From the NCBI GenBank assembly GCA_026874595.1, contig CM049310.1, positions 91,352,556 through 91,416,555 on the forward strand: a stretch of DNA of 64,000 nucleotides, read 5' to 3'. Position numbers and translations under genes: made by a program. Shown here one piece after another: positions 10,806-21,562 of the stretch (positions are counted from its first letter, which is position 1; every line of letters starts with the position of its first letter). The stretch comes from Sipunculus nudus. Taxonomy: Eukaryota; Annelida; Sipuncula; Golfingiida; Sipunculidae. Under the pieces are notes generated by a model that saw only the letters and a program-made list of their open reading frames with translations, searched no databases and had not been told where the DNA came from.

Positions 10806-11933
10806 TTATAACCAAGAGGTCTGAGGAGGGCTGTTTGGCGAACTCGACGGTTTAGGGTATTTCATGGTTTTCAGCCGATGCCTTCGCCTTAAAAAAGAAA
10901 AAGCCATCCGTAATTTATTCCTGAAGAAGGCTCCAGTGAGGGAGTACAGGAAAAAGTTGATACAGTAATTTATATAGAATATTGTCCGGGTTATATAATA
11001 CAGGCCCCGTAAACGAAGATGGTATTCGTAATTGTCATAGTTTTCGATCGACACTTTGGTCCAGTGACGTATGCACCACACGACGAAATACGGCAAGTTC
11101 AGGGCAATGAATCCTGTGGAAATGATGAGCAAAATATACGTGAACTCCACGCGGATCACGTTCTCTTGGTTAACAAACTGGCAGCGGCGGTGGCGTCTGT
11201 TGGTGAGTAGCAGTCGGCGTAATATGAGCAGGTTGAGAGTAGCTATAATGACGAACGGCACTGCAGTGATGAGTAAACCGTAAATGGAATCCAGAACGAA
11301 GTTGAGTCGCTGGTACTCGGGTAGTCCGATGCACATTTTCCGCCCTCTCTTTTCAACAACTCCGCTGATGAAAGGTTTGTACATACACATGAGAAATGAC
11401 AGCCAAACGTGAAGTAGGATGACTCGCCGAGCGAACGTGCGTGTGCACATCTCCTTACGTCTGAATGGCATAGTGACGCCGATAAAGCGTTCGACTGTAA
11501 AAAGTATAATTAACCCCACCGAAATAAGTCGGAAAGAGTAGGCCAAATATAGTCGAATCTGACACAATCCGTTAGTAGCAAACACCGCTTCGTGAAAATC
11601 ATCCGGTTTGTTCATGATTTTTGGTAATCCGTCCTTTAACCATTCAAACAGGACGTAACAGAGCAACACCAAGATGTCCGAGACGGACAGTGTCGCCAGG
11701 TACACACTTGCGGATAACTGACGCATCGCTTTTGTAGTGAACACTCTCAAACTGACTAAGTTTCCCAGCAGGCCTATGATGATGATAATAGGGGTTAAGT
11801 ACGTGTGTACTTTGTAGCTCTGCTCCAGGAATAGTTGGCCTTTTGAGGAGCTCCAGTCACGCATTTTGTCCGGACCCGAGCAGTTCAGGTCATCTCGGGT
11901 TATGATTGTACTGTTAGTTGAATACATCCTCAT
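10806..11933 (-). CDS. Rhodopsin-class (class A) GPCR, probable neuropeptide receptor of FMRFamide-receptor-like type
   Basis: The 375-residue ORF has seven hydrophobic segments at about 47-66, 76-96, 125-148, 170-188, 214-240, 262-287 and 312-333. Class A landmarks are present: GLLGN (N58, TM1), LSVSD (D86, TM2), C124 and C201 for the TM3-ECL2 disulfide, ERF at 148-150 in place of DRY, W177 (TM4), P226 (TM5), NLP at 279-281 instead of CWxP, and NFFLY at 326-330 instead of NPxxY. Two N-glycosylation sequons (N7, N17) lie in the extracellular N-terminus; the basic C-tail ends in a Ser/Pro-rich stretch. NLP and NFFLY fit the invertebrate FMRFamide/sex-peptide-like receptor group, from family knowledge; the ligand is unknown. 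The product would sit in the plasma membrane and couple peptide signals to G proteins. The whole coding sequence is one exon. An in-frame TAG just upstream coincides with a likely 3' splice site, so the start chosen is the first ATG of the ORF, with M3 as an alternative. Confidence 0.9.
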   Translation of the reverse strand: MRMYSTNSTIITRDDLNCSGPDKMRDWSSSKGQLFLEQSYKVHTYLTPIIIIIGLLGNLVSLRVFTTKAMRQLSASVYLATLSVSDILVLLCYVLFEWLKDGLPKIMNKPDDFHEAVFATNGLCQIRLYLAYSFRLISVGLIILFTVERFIGVTMPFRRKEMCTRTFARRVILLHVWLSFLMCMYKPFISGVVEKRGRKMCIGLPEYQRLNFVLDSIYGLLITAVPFVIIATLNLLILRRLLLTNRRHRRCQFVNQENVIRVEFTYILLIISTGFIALNLPYFVVWCIRHWTKVSIENYDNYEYHLRLRGLYYITRTIFYINYCINFFLYSLTGAFFRNKLRMAFSFLRRRHRLKTMKYPKPSSSPNSPPQTSWL

Positions 11934-11954
11934 CCACGGCGGGGGAAGGACACA

Positions 11955-11975
11955 GTCCTAAAACGAATAATACAA
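11955..11975 (-). promoter_or_regulatory. Probable 3' splice site upstream of the receptor start codon
   Basis: Read on the minus strand, TATTATTCGTTTTAG precedes GACTGTGTCC, with the receptor ATG 24 bases after the AG. The in-frame stop is the acceptor TAG itself, so a 5' non-coding exon (or a few extra codons) spliced here would be typical of peptide GPCR genes. Inferred from sequence only. Confidence 0.45.
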
Positions 11976-12118
11976 AAGATGTATAGATATATAATTAATC
12001 ATAATATGTATTTATAAATATTTACACACACAAACACAAATATATATATATGTATGAATAGCTATGCTGGTTCATTGTTTATAAATGGAAATGGTATACA
12101 CAGAAAAGTCGGTTTACT

Positions 12119-12165
12119 GGCGGTGAGAATCGAACCCACGAAACCACGAAATCGGAAGGTGATAA
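12119..12165 (-). repeat. tRNA-like B-box remnant
   Basis: The minus strand reads GGGTTCGATTCTC (forward 12125-12137), an excellent Pol III B box, but no A box, acceptor stem or cloverleaf is evident around it. It is most likely the eroded head of a SINE and not a tRNA gene. Confidence 0.4.
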
Positions 12166-12330
12166 CGGGGAAGCATAATAATAACAGATTTATTTTGCTA
12201 AACAATAAAAGCATTACATAGGAAGGAAATTATATCAAAATTCTATGATTTTATCTTCTTGAAAGAAATGTCTGAGCGGCTGGAGCTCAAAATTGGTAAG
12301 TTTTTATTGAAACTCAAAATAAAAATGTTT

Positions 12331-12416
12331 GATGCGGGGGTATAAAATTGACGCGGGCGGTGCCTGAGAACCATACCTTTCACTTTTTTTGGCCCTATAC
12401 TAAAATACTTTTTTTA
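12331..12416. repeat. Direct repeat flanking the LINE, left copy
   Basis: GATGCGGGGG, then GGGCGGTGCCTGAGAACCAT, then GGCCCTATACTAAAATA. The same order of words recurs at 14563-14645 with only small differences. On the minus strand both copies end ...CCCCCGCATC. The right copy abuts the truncated 5' end of the LINE, so the repeat may be the 3' terminal part of this LINE family. Confidence 0.75.
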
Positions 12417-12768
12417 TGTCTCAAAATATTTTCTTTACCAGTTTGTTTATTTATTATCATTTTCATCATTGACATCTCCCGGAACTAAGAATACAAACAT
12501 TTACATGCATACAAGAGCAACAATGTTACACCGTAAATGTAAGATTATTTCATTTAACGTTTTGAATTATCACAAATGTATCAACCCAAAGATAACAATA
12601 TACGTTTCCACTTTTGCAGATGTATTTCTGACTTTTAGTGTTTTTCGGCAACATTACGTTCTAGTCTTTCTAACCTAACCAAAAATTTCATAAATATATG
12701 AATAGATGGCGGATTTATCTTATCACGATAGGAAAACAGAACAAACTAAAACATCAACAATAAAATAT

Positions 12769-14562
12769 CTACAATGATCTTATAGGGGAAATTCGTGGCA
12801 TATTAATTCCAGCACTCCTTGCCCATGTTTTAAGCTGGTTATTAAAGGTTTTACTCACATGACACTCGCAGAATATATGTACTACTGACTCATCTTCAAT
12901 GAAACAATATGAACATCTTTTACTATCCATTATTCGCCAGTTGTACAGTTGTTCATTCACTGATAAAATATTAAATAGTACCCTATACTGAAATTGCCGC
13001 AGATACATGTCTACGGTCCTACAATATACATTACTAACTGCCTCATCCCATTCAAAATGGTTACCTAACAGATAAGGTAACCTTTCTTTACAAATTGGTT
13101 CATAAAGCTTTTTATTAATTACCATCGAATAAACAGTCTTAAACTTCACATTTTCCAAAACAATTTCCGTTTCGTTTACCATCACAATGTTACTCTTCAC
13201 TTCAAAGGATTCTATTTCATCCGAAATATTATTTGAAAATAGTTCTTGTTTCCTTTTCGCTGGTATCGCTTTCTGTACTGATAGCCATGGTAAAAACGTT
13301 TTTATATACATGGGATTATGTATTGGAACCAAATCTTTTAAATCTTTCACCCTACCATTTTTGTTAAACACCTGAAAGACGTACTTTATACCTAAGTTGG
13401 CTATATACGTATTAAAAATTGGTCTTTTGTCGACTCTGATACATTTGTTCCATACTTGTTGTAAACAAATATTAGCAATTGATTCAGGATTACACATTGT
13501 ATATGACGCCCATGACTGCAAACAGTGAAAATAAAAGGTAGGCAAATTTTTGCCAATATTAGATGGATAAAAATTTGTATCAACATATCTTAAACCAGCA
13601 ATGCTTCTCAGATATAAGTTTGGTATGACCTTAATCCTGCTATCCACATTTACTCTCTGACTTTCAATGATAGAAGCTATATCCAGCAATCCTATGCAGC
13701 CACTTTCTGTCCAACCAATCAATAATTCATACTTGATTTTAGGCTTTCTGCCGTACCATATAAAATCAACAACACAGCTTTTTATTCGCTTAACAAACTC
13801 TCTCGGTGGTTCAATTATATTAACGACATATAATAATTTTGAAATAAACATCGATTTCAAGAGAATATTTCTACCAAAAATCGTTAAAGATCTAATGTTA
13901 CACATACTGAGTGTCGTTTTCATTTTGTCGTAAATACACTCAAAATTAAGTGAAGCGGATAACTTCAGGTTATATGTGTGCCATATTCCTAATATTTTTA
14001 TGCCATTTTTATATAAATTAACTCATTTAAAATCTTTGATGCCAAGTGTATGTTCTTTGTTTTTCCCATATAGGCAGCTTCGCATTTATCATAATTAATC
14101 TGTACTGATGAGACTTTCCCAAATTTTTTCCAATATATCCATAACTGATTGCATAGACTGAAAATCTTTAAGAAAATATTTTGTGTCGTCAGCGAATAGA
14201 CATTGTTTAATCTCTATAGCCGTTGATATCTATGCCTCTACCCGAACTGGAATGACGAACAAGTATTGCCAAAATTTCAATGACAAACAGGAATAAATAA
14301 GGGGCCAAAGGATCCCCCTGCCGGGTTCCCCGTTCTAATTTAAAATAGCCAGTAGTGTATCCATTGTTTATCACACAGCTTTCCACGTCAAAGTGTAACA
14401 AACGAACCCAGGTTAGAAAATCATGTCCAAAACCAAATCTCTCCAGTGTGGCGAAAAGAAAATTATAATCGATGGAGTCAAAGGCCGCTGCGAAGTCCAC
14501 AGCAAAAATAATAGTGTTTCTATCTTGTAATTTACAGTATTCTAAAATATCAGAAATTAGAC
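12769..14562 (-). pseudogene. 5'-truncated LINE with reverse transcriptase and C-terminal Cys-rich domain
   Basis: Coding sequence of a non-LTR retrotransposon in broken frames. From the 5' side: a piece with DFAAAFDSIDY (RT block with the first catalytic Asp), then GTRQGDPLAPYLFLFVIEIL (RT palm block), then after a one-base frame change LFADDTKYF (the FADD catalytic pair, forward 14185-14196). At least one more lesion follows, then a 384-codon open stretch at 12769-13923. That stretch ends in a zinc-knuckle-like segment (CSYC...H-I-F-C-E-C), as in LINEs with a C-terminal zf-RVT domain. No endonuclease remains; the copy begins abruptly at 14562 in the RT fingers region, as expected of incomplete target-primed reverse transcription. 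It copied RNA into DNA at chromosomal sites when active; this copy cannot make full-length protein. Confidence 0.85.
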
Positions 14563-14645
14563 GATGCGGGGGGTTGAAATTGACTCGGGCGGTGCCTGAG
14601 AACCATACCTTTCACTTTTTTGGCCCTATACTAAAATATTTTTTA
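14563..14645. repeat. Direct repeat flanking the LINE, right copy
   Basis: Matches 12331-12416 in the same orientation (GATGCGGGG, GGGCGGTGCCTGAGAACCAT, GGCCCTATACTAAAATA). It begins exactly where the LINE coding similarity stops, so it marks either a neighbouring LINE 3' end or the insertion target. Confidence 0.75.
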
Positions 14646-15168
14646 CTATTATCATTTCATTACGACGATTAGATATCGTTTCACTATATGCTTATTTTAT
14701 TACAATGAAATGTAAAGATCAGTATTTACAAATACACAGATGACTGTTCAGAGGTTAAGTTCACAATGGTCGGTGAATACAACAAAGTCAGCTATGGCCC
14801 TCTGATCTCTGTGATTTGTTCGATAGGATGCTTGGAGACACAGAACCGAGCGTCCGAAAGACCTTTCAAGCGTCACAGACGCTCATGCTCACGTTCATGA
14901 AAGCCTCTCGGCGGCATCAATCGGGTGAACTCAACAGTGGAGGACCCTGTGCCGGGAAACCTACATTAAATTGTAACGTATATCCCTAAGAATTATATTA
15001 GTTGATTTTTCTGTGAACCCAGAACGATCCACGGTAGATTGGAATGCATCCTAAAGCAAAGACATTTATCTTGCATACGCCTTTGATAAGGAATATCGCT
15101 TATACCTGGAAACAAATACCGCTTCTCCTTGATATCAATAAGGTAAACTCTGTGTACAGTATCCTTGT

Positions 15169-15172
<4 letters not shown>
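14646..15172. other. Intergenic, nothing recognised
   Basis: No coding or RNA feature recognised. A segment near 14850-14920 (GGACGCTTGGAGCAT-type words, GCGTCACAGACGCTCA) resembles 35770-35830 (CTTCACAGACGCTTACCG), suggesting a short shared repeat. Confidence 0.35.
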
Positions 15173-15217
<45 letters not shown>

Positions 15218-15242
15218 TGTGTGTTCGTGTATGTGTGTGTAT
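15173..15242. repeat. (TC)n then (TG)n microsatellite
   Basis: About 20 TC units to 15214 followed by a GT-rich tract to about 15242. The overlapping 66-codon ORF is a repeat artefact. Confidence 0.9.
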
Positions 15243-16320
15243 AATGTTCCCTGTAAAACTCAGTGTTTAAGCCATGGTTTTTCTTCAGTAAATTGATTGT
15301 AACCTTAAAATACTTCCTGTTATAATTTAAATAAAAGTTAAATCACTGTCTTTCATTTTATGTCTGGAAAATCATAAAAGGTCAAATTGACTCGTCCATC
15401 GGCTTGGGTATGTAGGATAAAAAGTATAAGACTTCTATGGGGTTACCGTTTTCGTGCTATTGAGTGTGATCTAGGCCACTTCTGAAGTAATATTTTCAAG
15501 GAGGATATAACCTGGTCGCTGACGGCGACGCAACTGTTTTATTTATTATATGTGTCGCTGACACCCCAACAGCAAGGTTAATTGGGATTATAGCAAGAAA
15601 CGATCTGTTACTCTCAGAAAGGAAATTGAGTTTAACAGTCCCTATGGTTGTAAAATACCGATGTTCACATTACGTTGTATGTTGAAAAAATTCTTCAAAT
15701 AATCAATAAGCATCTGTAATATCAATAATTGATTGATTTTTCCAGGGAGGAGAATAGCCTGGTAGCCATCTTGTATTTGTCTGTGTGTTTATGTAGTGAC
15801 ATTCTTCACACAGAGGGGTTATCTGTGTAACTAAAAGTAACTAAAACAGCAATTGAGGAATTAATTCTTATTGGCTGGGTATGATAACAGTTTCCCCTGT
15901 GAAATGAACCTTACATATATTGACTTCCTTTAAACAGCTTCGCCAAAAACAGATAAAATCTTTAGGAGGATGTTATAAGTCCTCATTCATTCAAAATTCT
16001 TCATATGCATATATTATATTTCTCCGCGGAAAAGGACTTGTTCAATTTTTACGACAGGTTTACGGTAGCCGAAACGCCGCCATTGCAAGTCCCACGCCCA
16101 TGTGAAAGGAGGAGGGTTGAGCGAGGGGCTAATCACTCCTCTTAAAAATCTCTGATTATGGAAACTGCAACAATAACTGAAGCAGTGTCCAGGTATAAGG
16201 GGTGCAACCTGTGAAGTCTATGAGGACAACGATCTCAAGAGGGATGATAACCAAAGGGATTCATGTACGACGGCATCTGGAAAGAGCCTTGGGAAGTCAG
16301 GAGCCCGATGAGGTTACTAA
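15243..16320. other. Intergenic, nothing recognised
   Basis: No exon, RNA gene or repeat family recognised. The last 100 bases may include 5' sequence of the adjoining RTE-like LINE. Confidence 0.4.
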
Positions 16321-16344
16321 CAATACCAAAAAAAACTTTAAAAA

Positions 16345-16983
16345 ATGGTTGTTGGAATGTAGGTAATTTATATGCTACTGGTAAAACAGCAATCCCATCA
16401 AAAAGAAATGAGAAAATATAAATTAGAGATTCTAGGGGTAAGTGAAGTTAGATGGACTGGGTTTGGGGAACTCAAAGCAAAAACAGGAGAATCAATAATG
16501 TATTCAGGATCTGGGGATAAACATCAAAGAGATGTAGTCATAGTTATAGGTAAGGAAGCACAACAAGGTTTAATAGAGTGGAAGCCAGTAAATGAAAGAA
16601 TAATTAGAGCAAGATTTAATTCCAGATTTTTACAGATGACAATAATAAAGATATATGGTTCTACAAATGATGCAAGTGAAGAATGAAAGGAAAACCTATA
16701 TGAACAGTTAAAGAAGGAAATAGACACGACACCCTAACATGAATTGATCATCATAAATACTAAAGTTGGAGCCTCGAATGAACAAAAGAGCAGGACCATG
16801 GGAAGTGATGCAGTAGGTGAAATGAACGAGAACAGAGAGAAATCCAACGACAAGTGCAAAATAAACAACTCAGTCATTTGCGGGACGCAATTTAAACCCA
16901 AAGTTATCCACAAACGTACATGGACTAGCCCGAATGGAATAGACAAAAACCAAACAGGCCATTTAGTAATAAACGGGAGATAC
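16345..16983 (+). pseudogene. RTE-like LINE endonuclease domain, part 1
   Basis: CWNVGNLYATGKTA is the start of an APE-type endonuclease (normally WNVRTL). It is followed within 16372-16686 by LEILGVSEVRWTG, carrying the catalytic Glu block, and by FNSRFLQMTIIKIYGSTND. After a stop at about 16684, a second open stretch from 16744 gives NTKVGASNE (the N-x-K-V-G block), VGEMNEN, VICGTQFK, RTWTSPNG and NGRYY. Stops and a poor GHLVING block (usually DHI) show it is inactive. The coding similarity stops at 16983, where the MITE begins. Confidence 0.85.
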
Positions 16984-17508
16984 TATAGTGGGTTCCACAA
17001 AGGGGTGCCCATTGAAATTTGGCAATTATTCTATTTAACTCAAATATTATCACACAGTCTGACCTTAAAGCTGATGAGGGAACAATGGCCTAATATGAGA
17101 TGTAAAACCTCATCACAAAAACCAATATTTATATTTTGCAACCCTCTGGTTCTTCTGAATTTTGTGGTCAAGTGACATGGCGTCTGCCGTAAGTTGCAGA
17201 CAACTGTATTTTTTAGAATATTTATGACCAGTTATTAGCCAATCAGGAGCTTTCAAGTGCAGTTGTTTAACATGTGACCGGTGACCTTGACATTCATGAA
17301 TTGATATGAGGTGTAAAAAATAGACGGTTTCCTCAAATATCGATTTAATTGCATTGCCTTAATGTTTTGCAAGATATGATTATAATTTAATTATAGTAAA
17401 TTAGGCCAACACCCCATTCCTTCATTGCAACATGCCATCTGAAATTAATCTGCCAGTTTATGAAAATATTGCCAAATTTCAATGGGCAACCTTATGTGGA
17501 ACATACTA
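16984..17508. mobile_element. MITE with about 45-bp terminal inverted repeats inside the LINE
   Basis: The left end (TATAGTGGGTTCCACA, then GTGCCCATTGAAATTTGGCA, 16984-17030) is the inverse complement, with few changes, of the right end (TGCCAAATTTCAATGGGCAA, then TGTGGAACATACTATA, to 17508). The element is flanked by TA on both sides, the target duplication of Tc1/mariner-type transposons. Removing it rejoins the LINE endonuclease within one base of frame. No transposase is encoded. The interior carries an ACCGGTGACCTTGACA segment. Confidence 0.8.
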
Positions 17509-17900
17509 TACCAGATACAAAAGTAATGAGAGGACCAGACATAAGACGTGACCACAACTTACTTGCAGCTAAATTACAGTTAAAGTTAACAAAAGAAAAG
17601 GAATCAAAGACACAAAGAAGAATAGCTTATAATACACATCTTCTGAAAGGTTGTAAACAAATAAAAATTCACAATTGAGCTAAAAAATAATTTTGCCATT
17701 TAAGAGATTGACGGACTGAAAGTGATGAAAATAACATATATAAAGAGGAACAAAGGGGTAGCTTCAAGAAAGCATATAATGAAACTGCAGAACATATACT
17801 AAGACGCAGTATGAGAGAAAACAAAGAGTGGATCTCAAAAGAGACTTGGGCAAAGAATAAAAAAATAACAAGTAACCCATGGGTTATGAAGCTCAGCTGA
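17509..17900 (+). pseudogene. RTE-like LINE endonuclease C-terminus and linker, part 2
   Basis: KVMRGPDIRRDHNLLAAKLQ (ORF 17460-17678) is the last endonuclease block with the catalytic Asp-His pair (S/R-D-H). About 60 codons of lysine-rich linker follow in broken frames, including NKEWISKETWAKN, which leads to the RT domain in RTE elements. Similarity is lost after about 17890, where the repeat array begins. Confidence 0.8.
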
Positions 17901-19530
17901 CTAGGAAGATATTCACAACAGAGATTTTATCATCTGAATGCCAAATCTTGTAGGTCGTATCGAAATTCAACTGTACAAATTAAAGTTCTAAAAACCAGCA
18001 AGAAGGAAACAATTCATGATTATATGTCCAGCCATTCTCATGAAATCTAGCGTTTTTGTTACGCAGTCAGCTGAGCTAAAAATGAACCATGCACCTTTTT
18101 TTAAGGACATCCCTGGATGTCAAAGCAGAAGACTCTTTGTCCAACAGTAAAGTTTATTACACTGTCTGGCTATCTGGGTGCTTAAAATATTTTTGGCCAG
18201 TAATATAGGTTACCATGACCTAATCTCAGGTTTCCATGGAGATTGCCAACAATGTTTCTGCCGGTAGCAGGCAAAATGCAGGTCATCATTAGCTAATTTC
18301 AGGTTTCCATGGAGACTTCCCAAGACTTCCTCGTATATTATATTGGATTTTTCTTGGGCAAGCAGATACAATTTGTGTCCATCTGATTTTCAAATCATGT
18401 TTTTTGCCCCCAGTTCACATAATATAGGTCACAATGACCTAATTTCAGGTTTCCATGCAGATTTACCCAGGACCTGACTGAAGACTAGCGGATACGTTTG
18501 TGGCCTGTTTTACTGATTGGATGCTCAAAATCATACTTTCAGCCTGTAGTAAACAAAATATAGGCCCCCATATTGTATTTCAGGTTTGGCAAGGAGATTT
18601 GCCAAGGACCTCCCTGGATGTACAGTTGATGTTTATGGGTCTAACGGTTACGTTTTGTGCCCTGTTAACAGGCGGACTGCTTCATCTGAAGGTCTCAAAA
18701 ATTCAGAAAAAAATGTGTTAAAATGTATAAAAAAAAAACAGATGGCACCACCAGTCTTCAGAAAATAATGAAAAATGTTGCTTTTGTATGAAATGTTTAA
18801 TTATTCTGGGGGGGGGGGGGGTACTTTTGAGCCCAATAGTTCTGGGGATATAGGTCACGGTGGTCTAATTTCAGATTTCAAGTGAGATGGTTTATAGACC
18901 TCCATTGGTGTAACGTAAGAAGATTCTAGCGGATACGATTTGTGCCCCAGCTGACTGACTGGGTGCTCTAAATCTTGTTTTTAGCCTGTAGTTCGAAAAA
19001 TATAGGCCATCATGACCTTATATCAGGTTTCCAAGACGACTGATTTAGGACCTCCCTGGATGTACAGTTTGAAGTTTATGGGTCTAGCAGTTACGATTGG
19101 TGCCCTGTTAACGGAAGAAATGCATCATCTGAAGGTCACAAAAGTAAAGAAAAAATGTGTAAAAAGAAGAAAATACAGGTGGCGCCACCAGTCTACAGGA
19201 AATGATGAAACACTCCATGATCACTATGCATGGAAAGAATCATGGCTGTCAATACATAAGTTATTGAGCTACTGGAGCTTTTGTATCAAATTTGAAATTA
19301 TTCTGGGGGGTACATTCGAGCCCAATAGCTCGGAGGATATAGGTCTCAGTGACTTAATTTCAGGTTTCCTATGAGAATTTATTGACCTCTGTGGGTGTCA
19401 CGTTAGAAGATTATACGCCTAGCGGATACAATTTGGGCCCATCTGACAGACAGGGTGCTAAAAATCATGTTTTCAGCCTGTTGTTCGCAAAATATAGGTC
19501 ACCATGACCTAGTTTCGGTTTCCTGTTTTC
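17900..19530 (+). repeat. Diverged repeat array interrupting the LINE
   Basis: The word TATAGGTCACCATGACCTAA, then TTTCAGGTTTCC, recurs with changes at about 18204, 18279, 18423, 18559, 18849, 19001, 19338 and 19493. Spacing alternates between about 140-155 and 290-337 bases. A larger unit is visible: GTTTATGGGTCTAACGGTTACG (about 18628) and GTTTATGGGTCTAGCAGTTACG (about 19073), each followed by CCCTGTTAACGG-type words, a TGGC(A/G)CCACCAGTCT block and TATTCTGGGGGG. The ACC/GGT-rich core is related in style to the GTGACCTTGA repeats at 1231-1920. Small ORFs inside are not conserved between units. Confidence 0.8.
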
Positions 19531-21150
19531 TGTAAAGGCAAAGCATGCATTAACATCAGAGATAAACTGGAAAGTTGATGACAGATGAAGCACGTAATGA
19601 ATGAACATTTCAATGATGTATTAAATAGAGAATTTGAATCAGACCAAGAACTAAGTACATGGTCAATACAAGAAGGAACAATAGAAATTGGAGAAATTGA
19701 ATCTGGTCCAATCACAAGAAAGGAAATTAAAAAAGAAACAATAAAGAAAATGAAAACAGGAAATCCTGCTGGAATAGATGGAATAAGTGCAGAGGAACTA
19801 AACGCAAGTGATTATTTAACAACCAATGAGTTTTATAAGCTTTTTGACAAAATATTGGATATAGATAAAGTACCAAATGAATGGAAGAAAGGGATAATTG
19901 CCAAAATACCAAAAAAAGGAGATTTAATTAAGTGTAATAATCGGAGAAGGGTTTCATTACTACGGATACACTTTAGGAATAATAATAATAGACAGGATAA
20001 GATCAGGTTTAAATAAACATCTGCGAAATGAGCTGGATTCAGAAAGGGTAGATGAACCACTAAGCCGATATTTATTTTAAGGAATATAATTAAACAAAAC
20101 ATAGAATGGAATTCAACTCTTTATAAATATTTCTACGTTTAAAAAAAGGTTCTAAACTGCAACATGCTTTGAACAATACTTGAAAGTTATGCGATACCAA
20201 AGAAATTTATAAATATTATCCAAGATCTTTACGAAGACAGTAGGTGCAATGGAAAAATATCAGAATGGTTTCAGATAAAGGCAGGATTACGGCAAGGATG
20301 TGTAATATCTGGCTTTCTATTTGTATCAGCTATAGATTCGGATATGAGAAGTGCTATACAAGACAAGCAAAGAGGAATTGGAATTTTACATCAGTAATGA
20401 AGAATTTGGATTACCCAGCTGATATTGCATTAATATCTAGTAAACAGTGATATGCAAGACAAAACCTCAAAAGTAGAAGAAACTGCAAAACTCATTGGAT
20501 TGAGTAGAATAATGAAAATAAATAGCGGGATAAATAATAAGATTGAAATAAATGGACAGGAATAAGGAGAAGATAAAATCATATACCTTGGTGCAAAATT
20601 TAATAAAACTGGAGGTGTGAAGGAGGAAATAAGGAGATTATCCTGAGCTAGAACAACATTTTAAAAATTAATATCCTTATTGAAATCATCTATTTACAGG
20701 ATGAAAACAAAAATAAAAATTTGTAACAGTAATGTAATGGCTATTTTTCTATACGGATGAAAAACCTGGAAAATAAATGAATCACATGTCAATAAATTTT
20801 ACACATTTCAGAAAGCAAGTCTCAGGAAAAATCATTGGCCAATGAAAGTAACCAACAAAGAGGGCAGGCATAATAGATGCAAGTAGGATAAGTAAAAAAG
20901 TTTTTGATGGATAGGGCACGTATTAAGAAGGGAAAAAAGATAATAATAGATAACAAAGAGTCGCGTTAATCAGGACACTAGAAAAAGAGGGAGACCATGC
21001 AAGGAAAACATTGAAACGCGCAGTGGAAGCAGAAAGGAGCAACACCTGGCAGCAGGCAGAACAAATGGCAAATGGCCGGGATGAATGGCGGAACTTGTTA
21101 AAAGAGGTGAAGGAATTAGTAAAGTATGACAGGTAGCGTAACTGGTGAAA
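19531..21150 (+). pseudogene. RTE-like LINE reverse transcriptase and C-terminal region, part 3
   Basis: The 143-codon open stretch at 19585-20016 holds the RT N-terminal blocks: MNEHFNDVLNREFE, KKMKTGNPAGIDGISAEEL, VPNEWKKGIIAKIPKKGDL. Later frames give FINIIQDLYEDS, GLRQGCVISGFLF (palm block) and LDYPADIALIS, a damaged Y-A-D-D motif with Pro replacing Ala and Ala replacing the first Asp. The C-terminal part follows: YLGAKFNKTGG, SNVMAIFLYG, WIGHVLRREK and NTWQQAEQMANGRDEWRNLL near 21040-21110. Stops and frame changes occur throughout, so the copy is dead. Confidence 0.85.
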
Positions 21151-21562
21151 ACCCCTTCATCTAAAACCAATCCAATAGTTGTTTTAAATGCATTATAGAC
21201 CCCATAAAGTATACATTATTTTAAACCAGGTCTAGTGTTCTTTCTGATGGAAAACATATTTTTGAATTTTTAATTTATTTTACATAATTTTGTAACATTA
21301 AAAAAAAAATAGAAAATGTACACTTTTGTACCAAGTAACAGTCAGCCACTTTTAAGTGAACTAATATCAAACTACATGACAAAATCTCAAAAGACATGTT
21401 TTATTTATCCTTTAGTGTGACTCGTTGTTGAAAAATGAATTTTTATTTCTTTATTGAATCAAATTTTAAAATGTCAGTGTTAAGGTAGACAGAGACACGA
21501 CAGAGGAAAAAAAAATTATTTCTGAGATATTGTCGTGTAGTATAATTTTAGCCTGCTGAAAT
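21151..21562. other. A/T-rich DNA after the LINE, nothing recognised
   Basis: May include LINE 3' untranslated sequence. No poly(A) or microsatellite tail is clear. Confidence 0.35.

Larger units (their letters stand above)
16330..21150 (+). mobile_element. RTE-like LINE, interrupted and decayed
   Basis: A single LINE in the order apurinic-type endonuclease, reverse transcriptase, C-terminal region, all on the plus strand and in many broken frames. It is split by a MITE (about 16984-17508) and by a diverged repeat array (about 17900-19530). Block words (WNVGNLYATGKTA, ILGVSEVRWTGFG, GEMNEN, NGRYY; later RGPDIRRDH, KKMKTGNPAGIDGISAEEL, YLGAKFNKTGG, WIGHVLRREK, NTWQQAEQMANGRDEWRNLL) are those of RTE-clade LINEs from family knowledge. 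No catalytically complete protein remains. Confidence 0.88.

Noticed and set aside
11019-11283. Plus-strand ORFs opposite the receptor gene
   Set aside because: Shadows on the opposite strand of a well-supported GPCR coding sequence.
19585-20016. Intact host gene of 143 codons
   Set aside because: The residues are RT N-terminal blocks of an RTE-like LINE and the sequence continues in other frames as the rest of that domain.
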